Shown here one piece after another: positions 10,680 through 23,600 of a stretch of DNA of 64,000 nt; position 1 is the stretch's first letter, and the number at the start of each line of letters is the position of its first letter. The stretch comes from Asterella californica (Eukaryota; Streptophyta; Marchantiopsida; Marchantiales; Aytoniaceae), in NCBI GenBank assembly GCA_036924285.1, contig JAYKYS010000004.1, positions 25,266,001-25,330,000 of the forward strand, in the 5' to 3' direction. Below the pieces are notes generated by a model. That model saw only the letters and a list, made by a program, of their open reading frames with translations, was not told the origin of the DNA and ran no database searches. A program made the position numbers and the translations under genes.

Positions 10680-10999
10680 CTACTGCTCAATCCGAACAGT
10701 CATATCTGCTTCTGACACGATAGCAAGCGATGGATTGACTGATCCTCTCTCTTGTGCTGGATCTCTACCTCCAGCTCGACCACCACGGCCTCCTTGAGCT
10801 CTTCCGTCTCGTCCACGATCAACCTTCTCTTGCCGTAGCTCGGGTTGGAGATCAAAACAATGATCACTATTATGACCTGGTCGTCCGGAATGCTCACACT
10901 GCCTAGGCACCACTTGAGACGTCTCATACGTCTCATAACCACCTCTCCTCTATGGACAGTCCTTCTGTTGATGAGGACCATCACACGTCCAGCAAAGAT
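10680..10999 (-). pseudogene. gag zinc-knuckle region of the methyltransferase-bearing gypsy element
   Basis: Two zinc knuckles are read on the minus strand. The first is CWTCDGPHQQKDC (10956-10994, CX2CX3HX4C). The second is CEHSGRPGHNSDHC (10857-10898), in which the second Cys has become Ser. A Gly/Arg-rich tail follows. A TAG stop lies just after the first knuckle. The upstream part of the same gag lies at 17569-17885, displaced by the element inserted at 11004-17564. Confidence 0.75.
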
Positions 11000-11003
11000 C
11001 CGG
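11000..11003. repeat. target-site duplication CCGG (left)
   Basis: CCGG at 11000-11003 is repeated at 17565-17568 on the other side of the two-LTR element. Collapsing the two copies restores the reading frame of the interrupted minus-strand gag, which independently supports both element boundaries. Confidence 0.8.
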
Positions 11004-13024
11004 TGTCGTGTCGTGGACCGGCTCCTACTTGAAGTTCAAACTTTGATGCTTGTCGCTCCAAAGACACTTATGAGAAGACAAGCTAGGCCTTTGCTTACGG
11101 ACTTTTGACACAACTTCGGATCTTCACTTTTATTGTATAGATGAGTAGAGCTCGTTGTCAGCTTTCCATGGGCATCTTGTCTACTTCGTTTGGACGTCTA
11201 GTGGAAAAGTTACAGGACTCGAAAGATGGAGAAAACAAGCTAGGCCCCAGCTTACGGACTTTTGGCACAACTTCGGATCTTCGTTTCTTCGCATCAATGG
11301 ATAGAGCTCTTTGTCAGCACTCCATAGGCACTTCGTCTACTTCGTTTGGACGCTTAGTGGAGGAGTTACAAGACTCGAAAGATGGGAAAAACAAGCTAAG
11401 TCCCAGCTTACGGACTTTTGGCACAATTTCGGATCTCCACTTTCATTGCATCAATGGGTAGAACTCATTGTCAGCTTTTCATAGGCACTTTATTTACTTC
11501 GTTTGGACGCCTAGTGATGAAGTTATGCGATTCAAAAGAAGGCAAAATCAAGCTAGGCCTTAGTTACTTGTTGACTGGGTATTTGAGGCTTCAGGCGTTA
11601 TATCAAAGACGCAAGGGGCCTGCTTCATTTGAATTCTAAAAGAACTTCGTACATACAGAGACTGTGACAAGGGGGCAGCTTAGGGGCTAGCTTGCGCCTG
11701 CGACCTATCAACGGACGGTTCGGGAGATTTAGGAGTCCAATGCAAGCGCGCAAGACGTCGTTGGGTTCAGATCTGTGCAGGCTACGCACGGGTTCAAATG
11801 GTTTGGGAAGAGACAGATCGAGGGATGCGTATTGGGAGAAATTGAGACACAGGAAGCAGATTTGGAGTTTTCAGTTATATGTGAAAGAGAGTTGAACCAT
11901 TCGGACCGTTCCGGAGTCCAAACTTGCTCTCCTTAGATCCATCGGGATCAGAACGACGAGTTCTTCAAGAAATTGAAGACGATATGAGTTTTCATCGGGC
12001 TGTTTGAGAGTTCTGAGTGAAATTGGCTCACCGGGAAGCGCTTACATCATATTTTCGTTCGCTTGCGACTTGAGATTGGGTTGTTCTTCGCGATCGGTGA
12101 ACCAAGCTCTTCGTTCTTGGTGCCTACACGATCAGGGAGTCTTCATCTACGCATAGGAGAAGACTGTACGTGAATTGGATTGTTGGTTTGGGTGTGGTGA
12201 GCGAGTTTGAGCCGCAGGGAGCCGATTTACGTCAGGTTTTTACAACCTGCGATCAAATTTCTCGAGTGATTTTGCAAGGGGAACTCCAAACGGCTTGTTC
12301 GGAGTCTTGTTGGGTTCAGGATAGCTAGATCTACCTATCAGAGAAGACGGATATCAGTTTAGACGATCTGTTTGTGCGTGGTGTGCGGTTTTAAGCCGCA
12401 GGGAGTAGTTTTTGAAGGTTCGATCACCTGCGACAAAAAATCGGCGATATCTCGGCTGTTGGGAGTCGGATCTGAAGGTTTCTTGGGTTAACGGAGTCAG
12501 CGGAGGAGACCCTATTGACATCTGAAGTTTGTTCGGCGAAAAGAGGAAGTTCTCAGATAGGTCTTTTTCGATTTCTTCGCTACGAGTTTTGCTCTTTTGA
12601 ATTCATTAGAGTTCTGGTTGGCTATATACAACTTGTGGTAGCTAGTTTTGACTAAGAGCTTGTACATGGGTGTGGCTTGGACTTGGGTTTGGATCGCGTG
12701 ATATCGTTGTGGCTCTATTTGTTAGCAAAGAGAAGTTTTTCTTGCTTTGAGCTACGCTTCGGTGGTTTTGGGTCAGGGTTGTGATTCAGGGGTTGTTTTT
12801 AGGGGCTTTTGAAGCAGGTTACAGATCGCTCTGGTTTATTTTTCAGTTCTGTGCTCTTAGGAGAAAGAACCGGCAGTGTACATACAGTTGTAGTTGGTAT
12901 ATATCGCAGCGTTTGTTTTCGTGGTTGTTTTTCTCTGTCTTGTCTCTGTTTCAGCACACAACATCTCCACAGTCAGGAACCTCGCGTTTTCCTGGACATC
13001 CTTCACGCAATATTCGATACGACA
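11004..13024 (+). repeat. 5' LTR of the gag-only element
   Basis: Starts TGTCGTGTCGTGGACC and ends TCGATACGACA. It is homologous end to end with 15552-17564 and 6419-8468 and contains the ~157-bp subrepeats at about 11100-11560. Confidence 0.9.
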
Positions 13025-13361
13025 TCGGTGGTGAACTCGACGTGAAGGTCCGGGGTGGAGATATTTGTGTGTTAGAACTGGGCAGACGAGATCAGTAATC
13101 ATGAACGAGGATGAAGATGGATTTGGTTGTTCGGGAGGATGTTGTGGACCTGGGATGATGGATTTGTAGATGGTTGGGATCATGGGAGGATGGGAAGATG
13201 GGACGAGCCATGACTATGGACGGATGAACGGATCAGAGGGGATACCAGGGGTGCAGTTGGATGCAGCAATTGCATGTTTGTTTCAAGCCTTCACTTTGTT
13301 TCTGCGACAAGAGCAAGGGAACCAACAAAAAAAGACTTCAGGGACTAAGGCGCTTTGAAGG

Positions 13362-14795
13362 ATGATCGACAAGCTCGATCTATTTGATGAGGAAGACATC
13401 TCAAAGTACTTGAGATGTTACAAGACGGAGATGGATTTGGATCAAGTATCGGAGAAGGAGATGATCGGGACATTCGAACTCGCTACGGTGTCTGAGATAA
13501 GGGAACATGTGAAGGGTCTAACAAAGCGTTTTGGGAGGAATTGAGATACATTTTCACATGCGCTGAGGGAGGAGTATTTCTTGAGAAACTCAGATCGAGT
13601 AACCAAGAAATCATTTCTGGAATGGGTTAACCGATCCAGCAAGGGTTTGCAGCCTATAGAGTTGTTGAAGGAGTTCGAGAGACAATTCTCTCAACTATCT
13701 CGGGTGGAGAAGCTAATCTTGGAGAGCTACAAGACAGAGCTGTTTCTTCAAGCTGCGGATGAACCATGGCAGGAACAATTGGAGCTACTTCTGGAGGATG
13801 GAGAGGATGAAGAAAGGTTGACAAGAAATTGGGAGGTTGTGCATGAAGTGGTTGAGCTTCTTGTCTAGAGACGTACAAGAGAAAGGGTTACAAGGTTGAC
13901 ACCTACATCACTGACTATCGTACCAATTCGGGTAGTATCTGAGGTTCAACCTCCAATTGTGTTTGTAGAGGAGAAGGATCCAACCATCGAGGACCTGCGA
14001 CAAAAGATGCAGATCTACAAGCTAAGGTTACTAGGTTGGAGGATAAGAGATCGTCGACCAAGATGGAGCTTGTACCCAAATCAACTTGGGTACATCAATG
14101 CATGTGGTGTGATAGTACTGACCATCAGCGAGATGATTGCATCGACTTTGCAGAGTCTTTGCAACGAGAGGTTATTTCTTGGGAGGATGGAAGTGTTAGG
14201 TTCAGAAGTACAGGTACTCTCCTTCAAGCCAACGTTGGTAAAGGAGGGATGAAGAGATTGGTGGATGATTACTTTGCGGCACATGCAGTTGTAGCTATCG
14301 AAGCTACAAGTTATGGTGCTAGGGTGGAGGAGATTGAACATGATCTCCATATGGATGATTTGGGTGAGCACATGGATCCAAGCGAGCTCAAGTTGGATAC
14401 AAGCATCCACGATGCAGAGCGAGAAGAAGGAACAAGAAGAGACTTCTTCAGAGAAGCAAGTTGGGGAGGATAAGGTTCAACAAGAAACTATTCTTCCTGA
14501 ACTGGCAATGGAGGACGATCCTTCACAACCGGAGGAGATGGTTGAGGTGCAGATAGTGGATATGGTTGATCTGGTTGCAGATAAACAACAACTAGATATT
14601 GGGATGATGAAGATAGATGCGAAGGGAGGTTGGGAGGAGTGCATTCGAGATGCAAAGGTTGGGTTCATTTCACGGGAAGTCTTGGGTGCAGCTACAAGAG
14701 AAGTCCATGATGTCATCATTGACATCATCAAGGACCGACATATTGAGGATGAACGAGAGTGGACGGATGTTCTCGAGGCTACGGGTATAGGATGA
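13362..14795 (+). pseudogene. gag of the gag-only gypsy element, with stops and a frameshift
   Basis: Frames at 13362-13544, 13581-13868 and 13896 onward are in the same register, separated by stops (TGA at 13542-13544, TAG at 13866-13868); the frame then shifts near 14012-14036 and returns by 14313. The zinc knuckle CMWCDSTDHQRDDC (CX2CX4HX4C) is at 14099-14140. A distal segment (DAKVGFISREVLGAATREV) matches the pre-protease segment of the pol remnant near 56.7 kb. The protein would coat the element RNA in virus-like particles. It is broken here. The same gag lies on the minus strand at 63.3-64 kb. Confidence 0.75.
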
Positions 14796-15536
14796 TGGGT
14801 AAGGATGGCTTACAGGAGAGAAGCCATTGCTGAAGGTGATTATATTTGAGAGGTTGTGAAAGTTTACATGTGATTAAGGTTGGGAGGATGAGGCTTAGGA
14901 GGTTGTAAAGATTTTCAGAAGAAGGTTGAGAGAATGATGCTTGGGAGGTTGTAAGGATTTTCAGGAGAAGAGATCAAAGAGGATGACGGTTGTAGAGGAT
15001 ACTATTGTACAGAGGGGATGATGGTTGAAGAAGATATCATTGTACAGCGAGACAATGACGGTTGCAGTTGAGGATTTTGGTAGCAGCAATGTGGTTCTTT
15101 TTTTTCAGAAAACAGAAAAGAAGAGTTGGATACATACAATGACATGTACAGACTTGAGGTTGAGGGTTACAATCAAGATACAGGTGATGATTGGCAGGAT
15201 AGGGAATGTCTACTACGACACTTGGGTCACAAATCTCGACGGTGAGGTTCTACAGGACGGATGGAAGACATTTCTATCATATGATGGTTCATTGCTTCTA
15301 TGTCTCAGGATGTAGATATTTAGAGGGGGTGATTAGATGGGAGGTTGAAGAAGAAAGTCAATGAGATGGATCTAGAGAAAATCATGACAAAGTTGTAACT
15401 TCAAGATGGCGATCAGGTTGCAACCTTGAGATTGACGTTGATTGAGATGAGAGGGAGGATGACAAGATGAGAACGAGTGTGCGTGTCGGTCCACTCTTTG
15501 GTTGGTATCTCTGGTGCATACCGGAGGATGCACAAG
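14796..15536 (+). other. internal non-coding tail of the gag-only element
   Basis: No protein domain was recognised. The stretch holds repeated short GGAGGTTGTAA- and GAGGATGA-like motifs and one open frame at 15025-15315 without family support. It occupies the place where protease, reverse transcriptase and integrase would be in an autonomous element. Confidence 0.5.
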
Positions 15537-15551
15537 TTTAGAGGGGGTGGA
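15537..15551 (+). promoter_or_regulatory. polypurine tract of the gag-only element
   Basis: The purine-rich GAGGGGGTGGA directly abuts the TG of the 3' LTR. Its position and composition match the plus-strand primer site of LTR retrotransposons. The minus-strand relative at 62311-62326 has AAGAGGGAGTGGA in the same place. Confidence 0.75.
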
Positions 15552-17564
15552 TGTCGTGTCGTGGACCTGTTCCTACTTGAAACTCAAACTTCTATGCTTG
15601 TCGCTCCAAAGACTCATGATAAGACAAGCTAGGCTCCTACGGACTTTTGACACAACTTCGGATCTTCACTTTTATTGCATAGATGGGTAGAGCTCGTTGT
15701 CAGCTTTCAATGGGCATCTTGTCTACTTTGTTTGGATGCCTAGTGGAGAAGTTACAAGACTCGAAAGATGGAGAAAACAAGCTAGGCCCCAGCTTACGGA
15801 CTTTTGGCACAACTTCGGATCTTCGTTTTCATCGCATCAGCGGATAGAGCTCTTTGTCAGCACTCCATAGGCACTTCGTCTACTTCGTTTGGACGCCTAG
15901 TGGAGGAGTTACAAGACTCGAAAGATGGAGAAAACAAGCTAGGCCCCAGCTTACGGGCTTTTGGCACAATTTTGGATCTCCACTTTCATCGAATCAATGG
16001 GTAGAGCTCGTTGTCACCTTTTCATAGGCACTTTGTTTACTTCGTTTGGACGCCTAGTGATGAAGTTATGCGATTCGAAAGAAGGCAAAATCAAGCTAGG
16101 CTTTAGTTACTTGCTGACTGGGTATTTGAGGCTTCAAGCGTTATATCAAAGACGCAAGGGGCCTGCTTCATTTGAATCTCACAGAACTGCATACGTACAG
16201 AGACTGTGACAAGGGGCAGCTTAGGGGCTAGCTTGCTCCTGCGACTTGTCAACGGACGGTTCCGGAGATTTAGGAGTCTAATGCAAGCGCGCAAGGCGTC
16301 GTTGGGTTCAGATCTGTGCATGCTACGCACATGTTCAAACGGTTTGGGAAGAGACGGATCGGGGGGTGCGTACTGGGAGAAATTGAGACTCAACAAGCAG
16401 ATTTCACGTTTTCAGTTATCTGTGAAAGAGAGTTGGACCGTTCGGACCGTTCCGGAGTCCAAACTTGCTGTCCTTGGATCCATCGGGATCAGAACGACGA
16501 GTTCTTCAGGAAATTGAAGACGATACGAGTTTTCATCAGGCTGTTTGGGAGTTCTGAATGAAATTGACTCGCAGAGAAACGCTTACATCAGATTTTCATT
16601 CGCTTGCGACTTGAGATTGGGTTGTTCTTCACGATCGGTGAACCAAGCTCTTCGTTCTTGGTGCCTACACGATCAGGGAGTCTTCATCTACGCATAGGAG
16701 AAGACTGTACGTGAATTGGATTGTTGGTTTGGGTGTGGTGAGCGAGGTTGAGCCGCAGGGAGCCGATTTACGTCAGTTTTTTACAACCTGCGATCAAATT
16801 TCTCGAGTGGTTTTGCAAAGGGAACTCCAAACGGCTTGTTTGGAGTCTTGTTGGGTTCAGGGTAGCTAGATCTACCTACCAGAGAAGACGGATATCAGTT
16901 TAGATGATCTGTTTGTGCGTGGTGTGCGGTTTTAAGCCGCAGGGAGCAGTTTTTGAAAGTTCGATCACCTGCGACCAAAAATCGGCGATATCTCGGCTGT
17001 TGGGAGTCGAATCTGAAGGTTTCTTGGGTTAACAGAGTCAGCGGAGGAGACCCTATCGACATCTGAAGTCCGTTCGGCGAAAGGAGGAAGTTCTCAGATA
17101 GATCTTTTTTGATTTCTTCGCTACGGGTTTTGCTTTCTTGAGTTCATTAGAGTTCTGGTTGGCTATATACATCTTGTGGTAGCTAGTTTTGGCTAAGAGC
17201 TTGTACATGGGTGTGGCTTGGACTTGGGTTTGGATCGCGTGATACTGCTGTGGCTCTGTTTGTTAGCAAAGGGAAGTTTCTCTTGCTTTGAGCTACGCTT
17301 CGGTGTTTTTGGGTCAAGATTGAGAATAAGGGGTTGTTTTTAAAGGCTTTGAAGCAGGTTACAGACTGCTCTGGTCTGTTTTTCAGTTCTGTGCTCTTAG
17401 GAGAAAGAACCGGCAGTGTACATACATTTGGAGTTGGTATATATCGTAGCGTTCGTTTTCGTGGTTGTTTTTCTCTGTCTTGTCTCTGTTTCAGCACACA
17501 ACATCTCCACAGCCAGGAATCTCGTGTTTTCTTGGACATCCTTCACGCAATATCCGACACGACA
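15552..17564 (+). repeat. 3' LTR of the gag-only element
   Basis: Starts TGTCGTGTCGTGGACC and ends TCCGACACGACA, followed by the CCGG duplication at 17565-17568. It is homologous throughout to the 5' LTR and includes the ~157-bp subrepeats. Confidence 0.9.
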
Positions 17565-17568
17565 CCGG

Positions 17569-17885
17569 TTGCTGCTGACTAGAGAAGGACGGCATGGGTT
17601 TCTCTCCTTGGGATCGTGACTGCTGAGCACGATTCTTACCACCACCACCACCACCATGTTGTTGCGTAGTCTGTGATCCTCGAGAAGAAGTGGTCGTTCC
17701 ATGTGGTGTCTCCCTGCTGAACCTAACAGTCATCATCCTCTCCTCCACCATGTTGAGCTCAATCCGTTCAGCAAGATCAAAGACAACCGTCAACGTCAAA
17801 GTGATGTCTCTAAGGAGAGTTGCATCTTTGACTCTCTTACACAGCTCTCGGTCTAGTATCTCATATCAGAATTGGACTTCCTGTG
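17569..17885 (-). pseudogene. upstream part of the gag interrupted by the 11-17.5 kb insertion
   Basis: Minus-strand reading gives a helical gag-like segment (LCKRVKDATLLRDITLTLT), a Gly-rich run encoded by a CCA microsatellite near 17640, and a Gln/Ser-rich stretch ending SSQQQP. Deleting the inserted element and one CCGG joins this directly, in frame, to the zinc knuckle CWTCDGPHQQKDC at 10956-10994. Further upstream the frame is broken and neither the gag start nor a 5' LTR was identified. Confidence 0.7.
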
Positions 17886-19560
17886 CTTCTATCACCCCTT
17901 GAGTGTCGAAAACACACTCCAAAAGATCGAAAATCTATCAAATTGGTACTCGCAGGCGGTTTATGTCTTTTGGACCACCTGCGACCTTCTTCGGCTTGTA
18001 ACTCTTCGATCTTTCATCAAATCGAACGAGTTTTGGTGCGTTGGAATCATCTTCCCAGCACACACCTACTGCACTCTTCAGCACCAGAAATTGCTGACTC
18101 ACGTCAACCTGACACTCGCTGACGTACTTCTGTCGACATCAAAATCTATGACAAGAAATTCCAACAACGCTTCTGCACTACCTCACTATCAAATCCGATC
18201 AAGAATATGTTCAAAAAGTAGTAATCCACACAGCGATCGATCACAACAAAAAAAAACCACTTCGCTCACGCGCGCACCCGCAAATCAAGATATCAACGAT
18301 TTGTAAACTCCGGAGATACCACCGTAGAAATCTGCGATCTGAAAGCTCTCAATCAGATCTCGCAATTTGAATTCTTCAAGTGATAAACGGTATGTACTCA
18401 CTCCACCATGCCAACTGACGCTAAACAATCGCTAAAGTCGAGTCAAATCCACTCTGTGCTCGTAGAGACTCCAGATTGCACTCACCAAGACGATCCACCA
18501 TAGCTAGGAGCTTGAAGGCTCAACTTGAAGAATTAAGACCTCCAAGCCGTACTTGCGAAGTATACCCCTAGTGGGTCATCCCCAGAACTCGTCTTAACGG
18601 CACTAACGACCTTACCGGGATTAGTCACTCCGCACTCGATCAACCTAGTCGAGGTGCTAAACTGACATGACACATATCACACGTACTGATTCCTCTTGTA
18701 GGGCCGCTCAATCATCTGCACAGAATCTTCAAAGACAAACCGTCATCTCCTGACGTCTTTCTCTGTCACCTCGAGTATAACAGAGACACCAACGAGAAAG
18801 TAAGAGAAATAGTAACCATGCCATCTCGTCTTTGGTGTTCCGTGCTAACATGTCGAGAGATAGACGGAATGCCTACCTCGTCTCGTCATGAAAAGCACGG
18901 GGTAATCGATGAAACAAATACGAACAAAGAAAACTCGTCTCGAACTATCTCAGAATAGCGTCAGAGTGAACTCTCAATCATCCGCATGACTCAGGAGAAA
19001 CTCCAAGAAGAAAGACTAACGGTGTCATAATGGCTGCACGTGTAGATCTCCGCTCTCGACTAACCTGGACATCCCATGTAGTCTTATCATAGCTCTTGTG
19101 CATCTTCTCACATGAGATTTTATCCTTTGCGAGATAAATAATTGATCGTACACCGGACATAGTGTGTCTAGAATCGATCTCAGTCTCATGAGAGAAAGAG
19201 TATTCATAGCTAAAAAAGAAATAATATCCAACCAAACGATACTCGTAATAAAAACATCTAAAAAAAAATTTCACTAAAAAAGAAAACTCTGATATATAAA
19301 GATAAAATATACTAAATATAATAAAAAGTCTTTCAAATATCTCTCAAAAACTTTAAACAAAAAATTATAAAATCTTAAAACTCAAAAAAATTCAAAAAAA
19401 TTTAATACTCACTCATTTCTTTATCAAATATAAAAAATAAAAATAAAAATTTATCTGAAAAATAACCCACCCCTTCCCATCTCACTCCACCCTCTCCTAT
19501 CGCAATCCCTACCCCACCCTCTCCTCTCCCGCACTCGCGCGGGCGCGTCCCCGAATCAGA
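17886..19560. other. non-coding DNA with a compositional switch
   Basis: No gene is recognised. It probably includes the 5' leader or LTR of the old minus-strand element, but no primer site or LTR pair could be found. From about 19200 to 19460 the sequence is very AT-rich, then abruptly C-rich and pyrimidine-rich (about 19465-19545). Confidence 0.4.
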
Positions 19561-20113
19561 AGGAATAAACTACACTATGCTTAAGTTGAATGCGAAGGCA
19601 CGTGTCGACCCACACTTTTCGTTCATAAGATGCCAGACGGACAGACCACGTGTGTCTCCATAGCATGCAGGTATCCTCTTTGAGTGGCAGCTCTAGGGTA
19701 TTTTTGACAGTTGACTCACTGACTCCGAGCATCTCAACCGGGGCACTGTAATTATCCAGTATCCAGTCGCCTATTTGGCGTGTCGAATACGGTAAATGTC
19801 GTTCCTTATATATCTGTCGCGTTTACCGCCAAAAGTTTACGCTTTATCTGAAGGCTAACGACTGAAAGGAAACATGTGGGACTACCTTTCTCTCTCGCGC
19901 ATAGAGGGTGGCGATTGGGTTGCAGTGGAGATGCGTTCAGCTGTACACACGCCGCAGTCCCGTGAGCAAGTACAATCTGCAGGTCTGTGACTACAGAAAA
20001 CAGAGACACGCTAGCAATTAGTCAAGGGGCTAAAGCGAAGCTGAAGCCACTTGCCCCGCTCAGGTTTTGTCAACGATCTATTTTCCAGTGTTTCTGCTTT
20101 TGATACTGACGAT

Positions 20114-20173
20114 GCTTCGTACCCAGCCCGTATCTTGGAGAACGCTTCGTACCCAGCCCGTATCTTGAAGAAC
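20114..20173. repeat. 30-bp tandem duplication
   Basis: The unit containing GCTTCGTACCCAGCCCGTAT occurs twice with a 30-base period and a single clear substitution. It lies about 460 bases upstream of the aldo-keto reductase start. Confidence 0.8.
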
Positions 20174-20636
20174 GCAAAAAGGAGCAGATGTTGACTATGT
20201 ATTTGTCAAGTGCACCCGTAGCCGTTCTAGGCTTGGATGCCAATCTGTTGATGACTTCTTCTTTACATGATGGAAGTTCATATCACCATCAAATCTGAGG
20301 CCCTTTGGATTTCACAGCCTCTTTAGATGGGCGATCAGGATCGTTGGAATTAGAGCCTCCCGACAAGATAGTGCTGACATACGAATCATTTGATGGATGA
20401 ATTACAATGATAATCGTAATTCGGCATCAACTGCCGAACGCCTCAGGATCTTCAACACGCAAAGGCCTTCTGCTTCCTTCTGTGAAACGGCAGCAACTCG
20501 AGCTCAACTGCTTTCCTCGTGGCCTAGATCTGTGGTGCTAACTTCCGCAGCTGCTGCAAGAACACAGATTTATCAGTAATTTACAATTCCCTTGAGTTTG
20601 TTAGCGCCTTGCCTTCCTCTGGTGATTCAGCCTTCG

Positions 20637-23600
20637 ATGGAGAAGGAAAATATTCACGGGGTGGAGATCAAGCTGAATAATGGACTGTTTATACCTTGTC
20701 TCGGAGTGGGCACACTTTTGTTCAAAGAGACTCCAGAACAGTTTCATGAGTCCATTCTAATGGCATTCAAGGTACGAACCTAAGCATGACAATTCTGAAC
20801 TTTCCTGGAATATGAGACCCGTTCTTACAACATCGCCGGTTGCTCTGCCAGCGCCCCATCGATGGTTGATTTCTTATCCTTGTGACTTGCTATTATGTTC
20901 GAGTGTGGAGGTTGTTGTCACCCAGATATTTGATTCAAGACAGAAAAAGATTACTTCTGTTTTTCCCTTTTGGACTCTAGCCGATAGACTATCGGCTTTA
21001 TGGTGACTTCATGTCTAATAAGTGAAAGACCTCTCCTCTCGGTTTAGCCCGATCTGTGGCTTTCGTTTTATCTGGTACATCTTCGATTTTACCTGTGCCT
21101 TCAACCTCCGTACGGTATCCTGGATGGATGTGGGGAAGCAGTCATGCTCCGGTTTCCAAGCTCACAGTTGGTATTCTGATTCTTCGAGTATTTGCAGAAA
21201 TGAATCACTTGGACAACCGTGTGATAGAATAATTTAAAGAGCTGCAGAGAATATATTTCTGGTTGAAAGATAAATTTCATCACTGATTGCAGATTCTCGA
21301 CAGCTAGAATTCCACTACTAGTATGTGCGTTTTGAACTTCTCCGCATAGGAACTACAACAGAACTTACCACTCGCAGGGTGCATAAACTGACTAGAAGAC
21401 CCTTCTTACTAAAGCGTCGTAATGAGAATTCACGTTCAAAAGGATCTTAAATACTGAAGAGGATACAAAAGTTTCCTGGGCACGGTTTGAGCACTGCACT
21501 GCATATCACGGTCGACTGCAAGTCCTTGTTGATATGCGGCAAGTGATTACCACTCGCTCGCTGGAAACTTTGCAGATCGGCTACAGACACCTCGATGCTG
21601 CAAGATTGTATGGGACCGAAGCTTATATTGGCAACGCACTCCAAGAGGCCTTCAAAGATGGACTCGTGAAGCGGGAAGATGTGTTCGTTACAACCAAGGT
21701 CTGGTGTGACAAAAATACACCTGCAGAAATCATTTCCGAATTGCACGAAAGTCTCAAGTAAGCCTGGCTAGACTCTACACCTGATCACTAGATGTTCTGA
21801 GTTTCCCTTTACTGCAACAGTTGGTGGAGAATATACACGATGAACATGTCGAGTGTTACTAACAGTCTTACCCTCTTTTTATAAAAAAGAAGGTACAATC
21901 TTACTAGTTAACAGTCAGTCATGGACAGACAGGCAATCAGCATAACTTTCTTCACCACCACAAAAGAAAAGAAAGTCGATCGGTGTCACAGCAAAGTTCC
22001 CTAGCCGACAAGTATCTTGAATAAAGACTCATCGCTTCTTATCCAAAACGCCTGTGGTAAATTGTGCAGATCCTTACAGCTGGACTACGTGGATTGTTAT
22101 CTGATCCACATGCCTGTGAGAATCAAGGAAGGAGCGCAGTTCTTTGATGTAAAGGAGGAGGATTACCTTCCATTTGATCTCGCAGGCTGTTGGGAAGCTA
22201 TGGAGCACTCACTCGACTTGGGACTGACTAAATCTATTGGCGTTAGCAACTTCTGCGTCAAGATGCTGCAAGAGTTGTTGAGGAACGCGAAGGTTGTCCC
22301 TGCAATAAATCAGGTATGTATACATTACGTTTCCTCTTACAGGAGGTTTGTCACTTTCTTCAGTTTGTCCCGACAATCTCCAAGAATACTTGAGATTTCC
22401 TTTGATTGGACGAACCGTGCGCCCTCACAAACCTTTGAAGTAATAACTGCTCCGAGCAACTTCCTGGACGAATACATACAGTCAGGATTCAGGACCGAAC
22501 AGGTACCTGGGGAGTCGGGACGTATCCACCAGTCCACTGCGATATTGGCAAGCCTCAAACTAGTAATTGCTGTTGCAAGGCTGAAACGAGCACCACTGTA
22601 AATTAGAAGTTTAGCCTAGTCCGTTAAGTTTTCGTTTGTTGGTACTGAGTGGTATGGACAAACGAGACGATTAGAAGGAGCAGATCGAGTTCAAATTACA
22701 AGGGCAGAATGATTACTCCGGTCCCTTGCGAGTACAAAAATACATCACTCGCACTTCTGCCTGGTTAATTCACTAATCGGAAAGTAAATGACACCTAAGG
22801 GCCTCTTCCCACCTGCTAGTTAGAGCCGTATCGCATAGCCTGGTCCCAGAGAAGGAGAAGGGCTCACCTCCCGACCTCTACATACTTCCTCGAGAAGCGA
22901 ATTGATCATCGCTTCGCTTCACTTCACTTCCGGGGGAAATATGTCCCGCCAAGTAAGAAGCCTTCGTGCCAAATAAGAAACTTTGTTGGGATGGCGAAAG
23001 ACATCCTCTGCTTTCTCCAGGTGATCAGAAAAACCTGGTGGTTCTGCTGGTAGGGCCAATACGTTCGGGAGACGAAAGTGTCTCTGGAAAATCCGGTAGA
23101 ACCAGAACTGGTCTTTTGCCTCGTTGCTCACGCGAAGTCTTTTCCATGCGCTGAACTGTGTGCTCGACCTCGTTGCTCACATGAATCCTTTTCCTGTCAT
23201 CACATCGAACTGGTCCTCTGCAAGCTAAAGGATGCCGACATCTCGTACATAAGTTTAAGAGGGACTAGACTATCACATCACGCGTAGAATATCACATAAT
23301 GCTTCTTGCTCGAAGCTGGGTCGGTCTTATTTTGCTACATAGAGCAGATCCTGCGCTATAGAACGTCTGATTACCAGAATCAAGAGCTGGACTCGACAGT
23401 AGCTTGAAACACTTCAGAAGCAACTGGCATGCATGTGTACCCTTGCAGGTGGAGCTACATCCGATGTGCCAGCAGAAGAAGCTTCGCGCATACTGCGAAA
23501 AAATGGGCATCCATGTGAGCGGGTGGAGTCCTCTTGGAGCACCAAATGTGCCATTATATGGATCAAACGATGTACTGGAGAACCCTACTCTGAAGAGTAT

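Larger units (their letters stand above)
11004..17564 (+). mobile_element. gag-only (non-autonomous) gypsy-type LTR retrotransposon
   Basis: The element has a 5' LTR (11004-13024), an internal region (13025-15551) and a 3' LTR (15552-17564), bounded by CCGG duplications. The internal region carries only gag-type sequence with a zinc knuckle and the start of the pre-protease segment. Reverse transcriptase, RNase H and integrase are absent. A polypurine tract precedes the 3' LTR. The LTRs differ from each other at many sites, so the insertion is not recent. Related gag sequence with an integrase remnant is at 62.3-64 kb, so a pol-bearing partner family existed. It is inserted head-on into the gag of an older element. 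Confidence 0.88.

Noticed and set aside
13025..13052. Primer-binding site just after the 5' LTR of the gag-only element
   Set aside because: TGGTGAACTCGACGTGA starts with TGG and is in the right area, but I could not match it to a specific tRNA, so it was not annotated.
18310..18330. TGGTATC-like sequence (minus strand) as primer site of the methyltransferase element
   Set aside because: Only seven bases match the initiator tRNA-Met site and no LTR ending in CA adjoins it.
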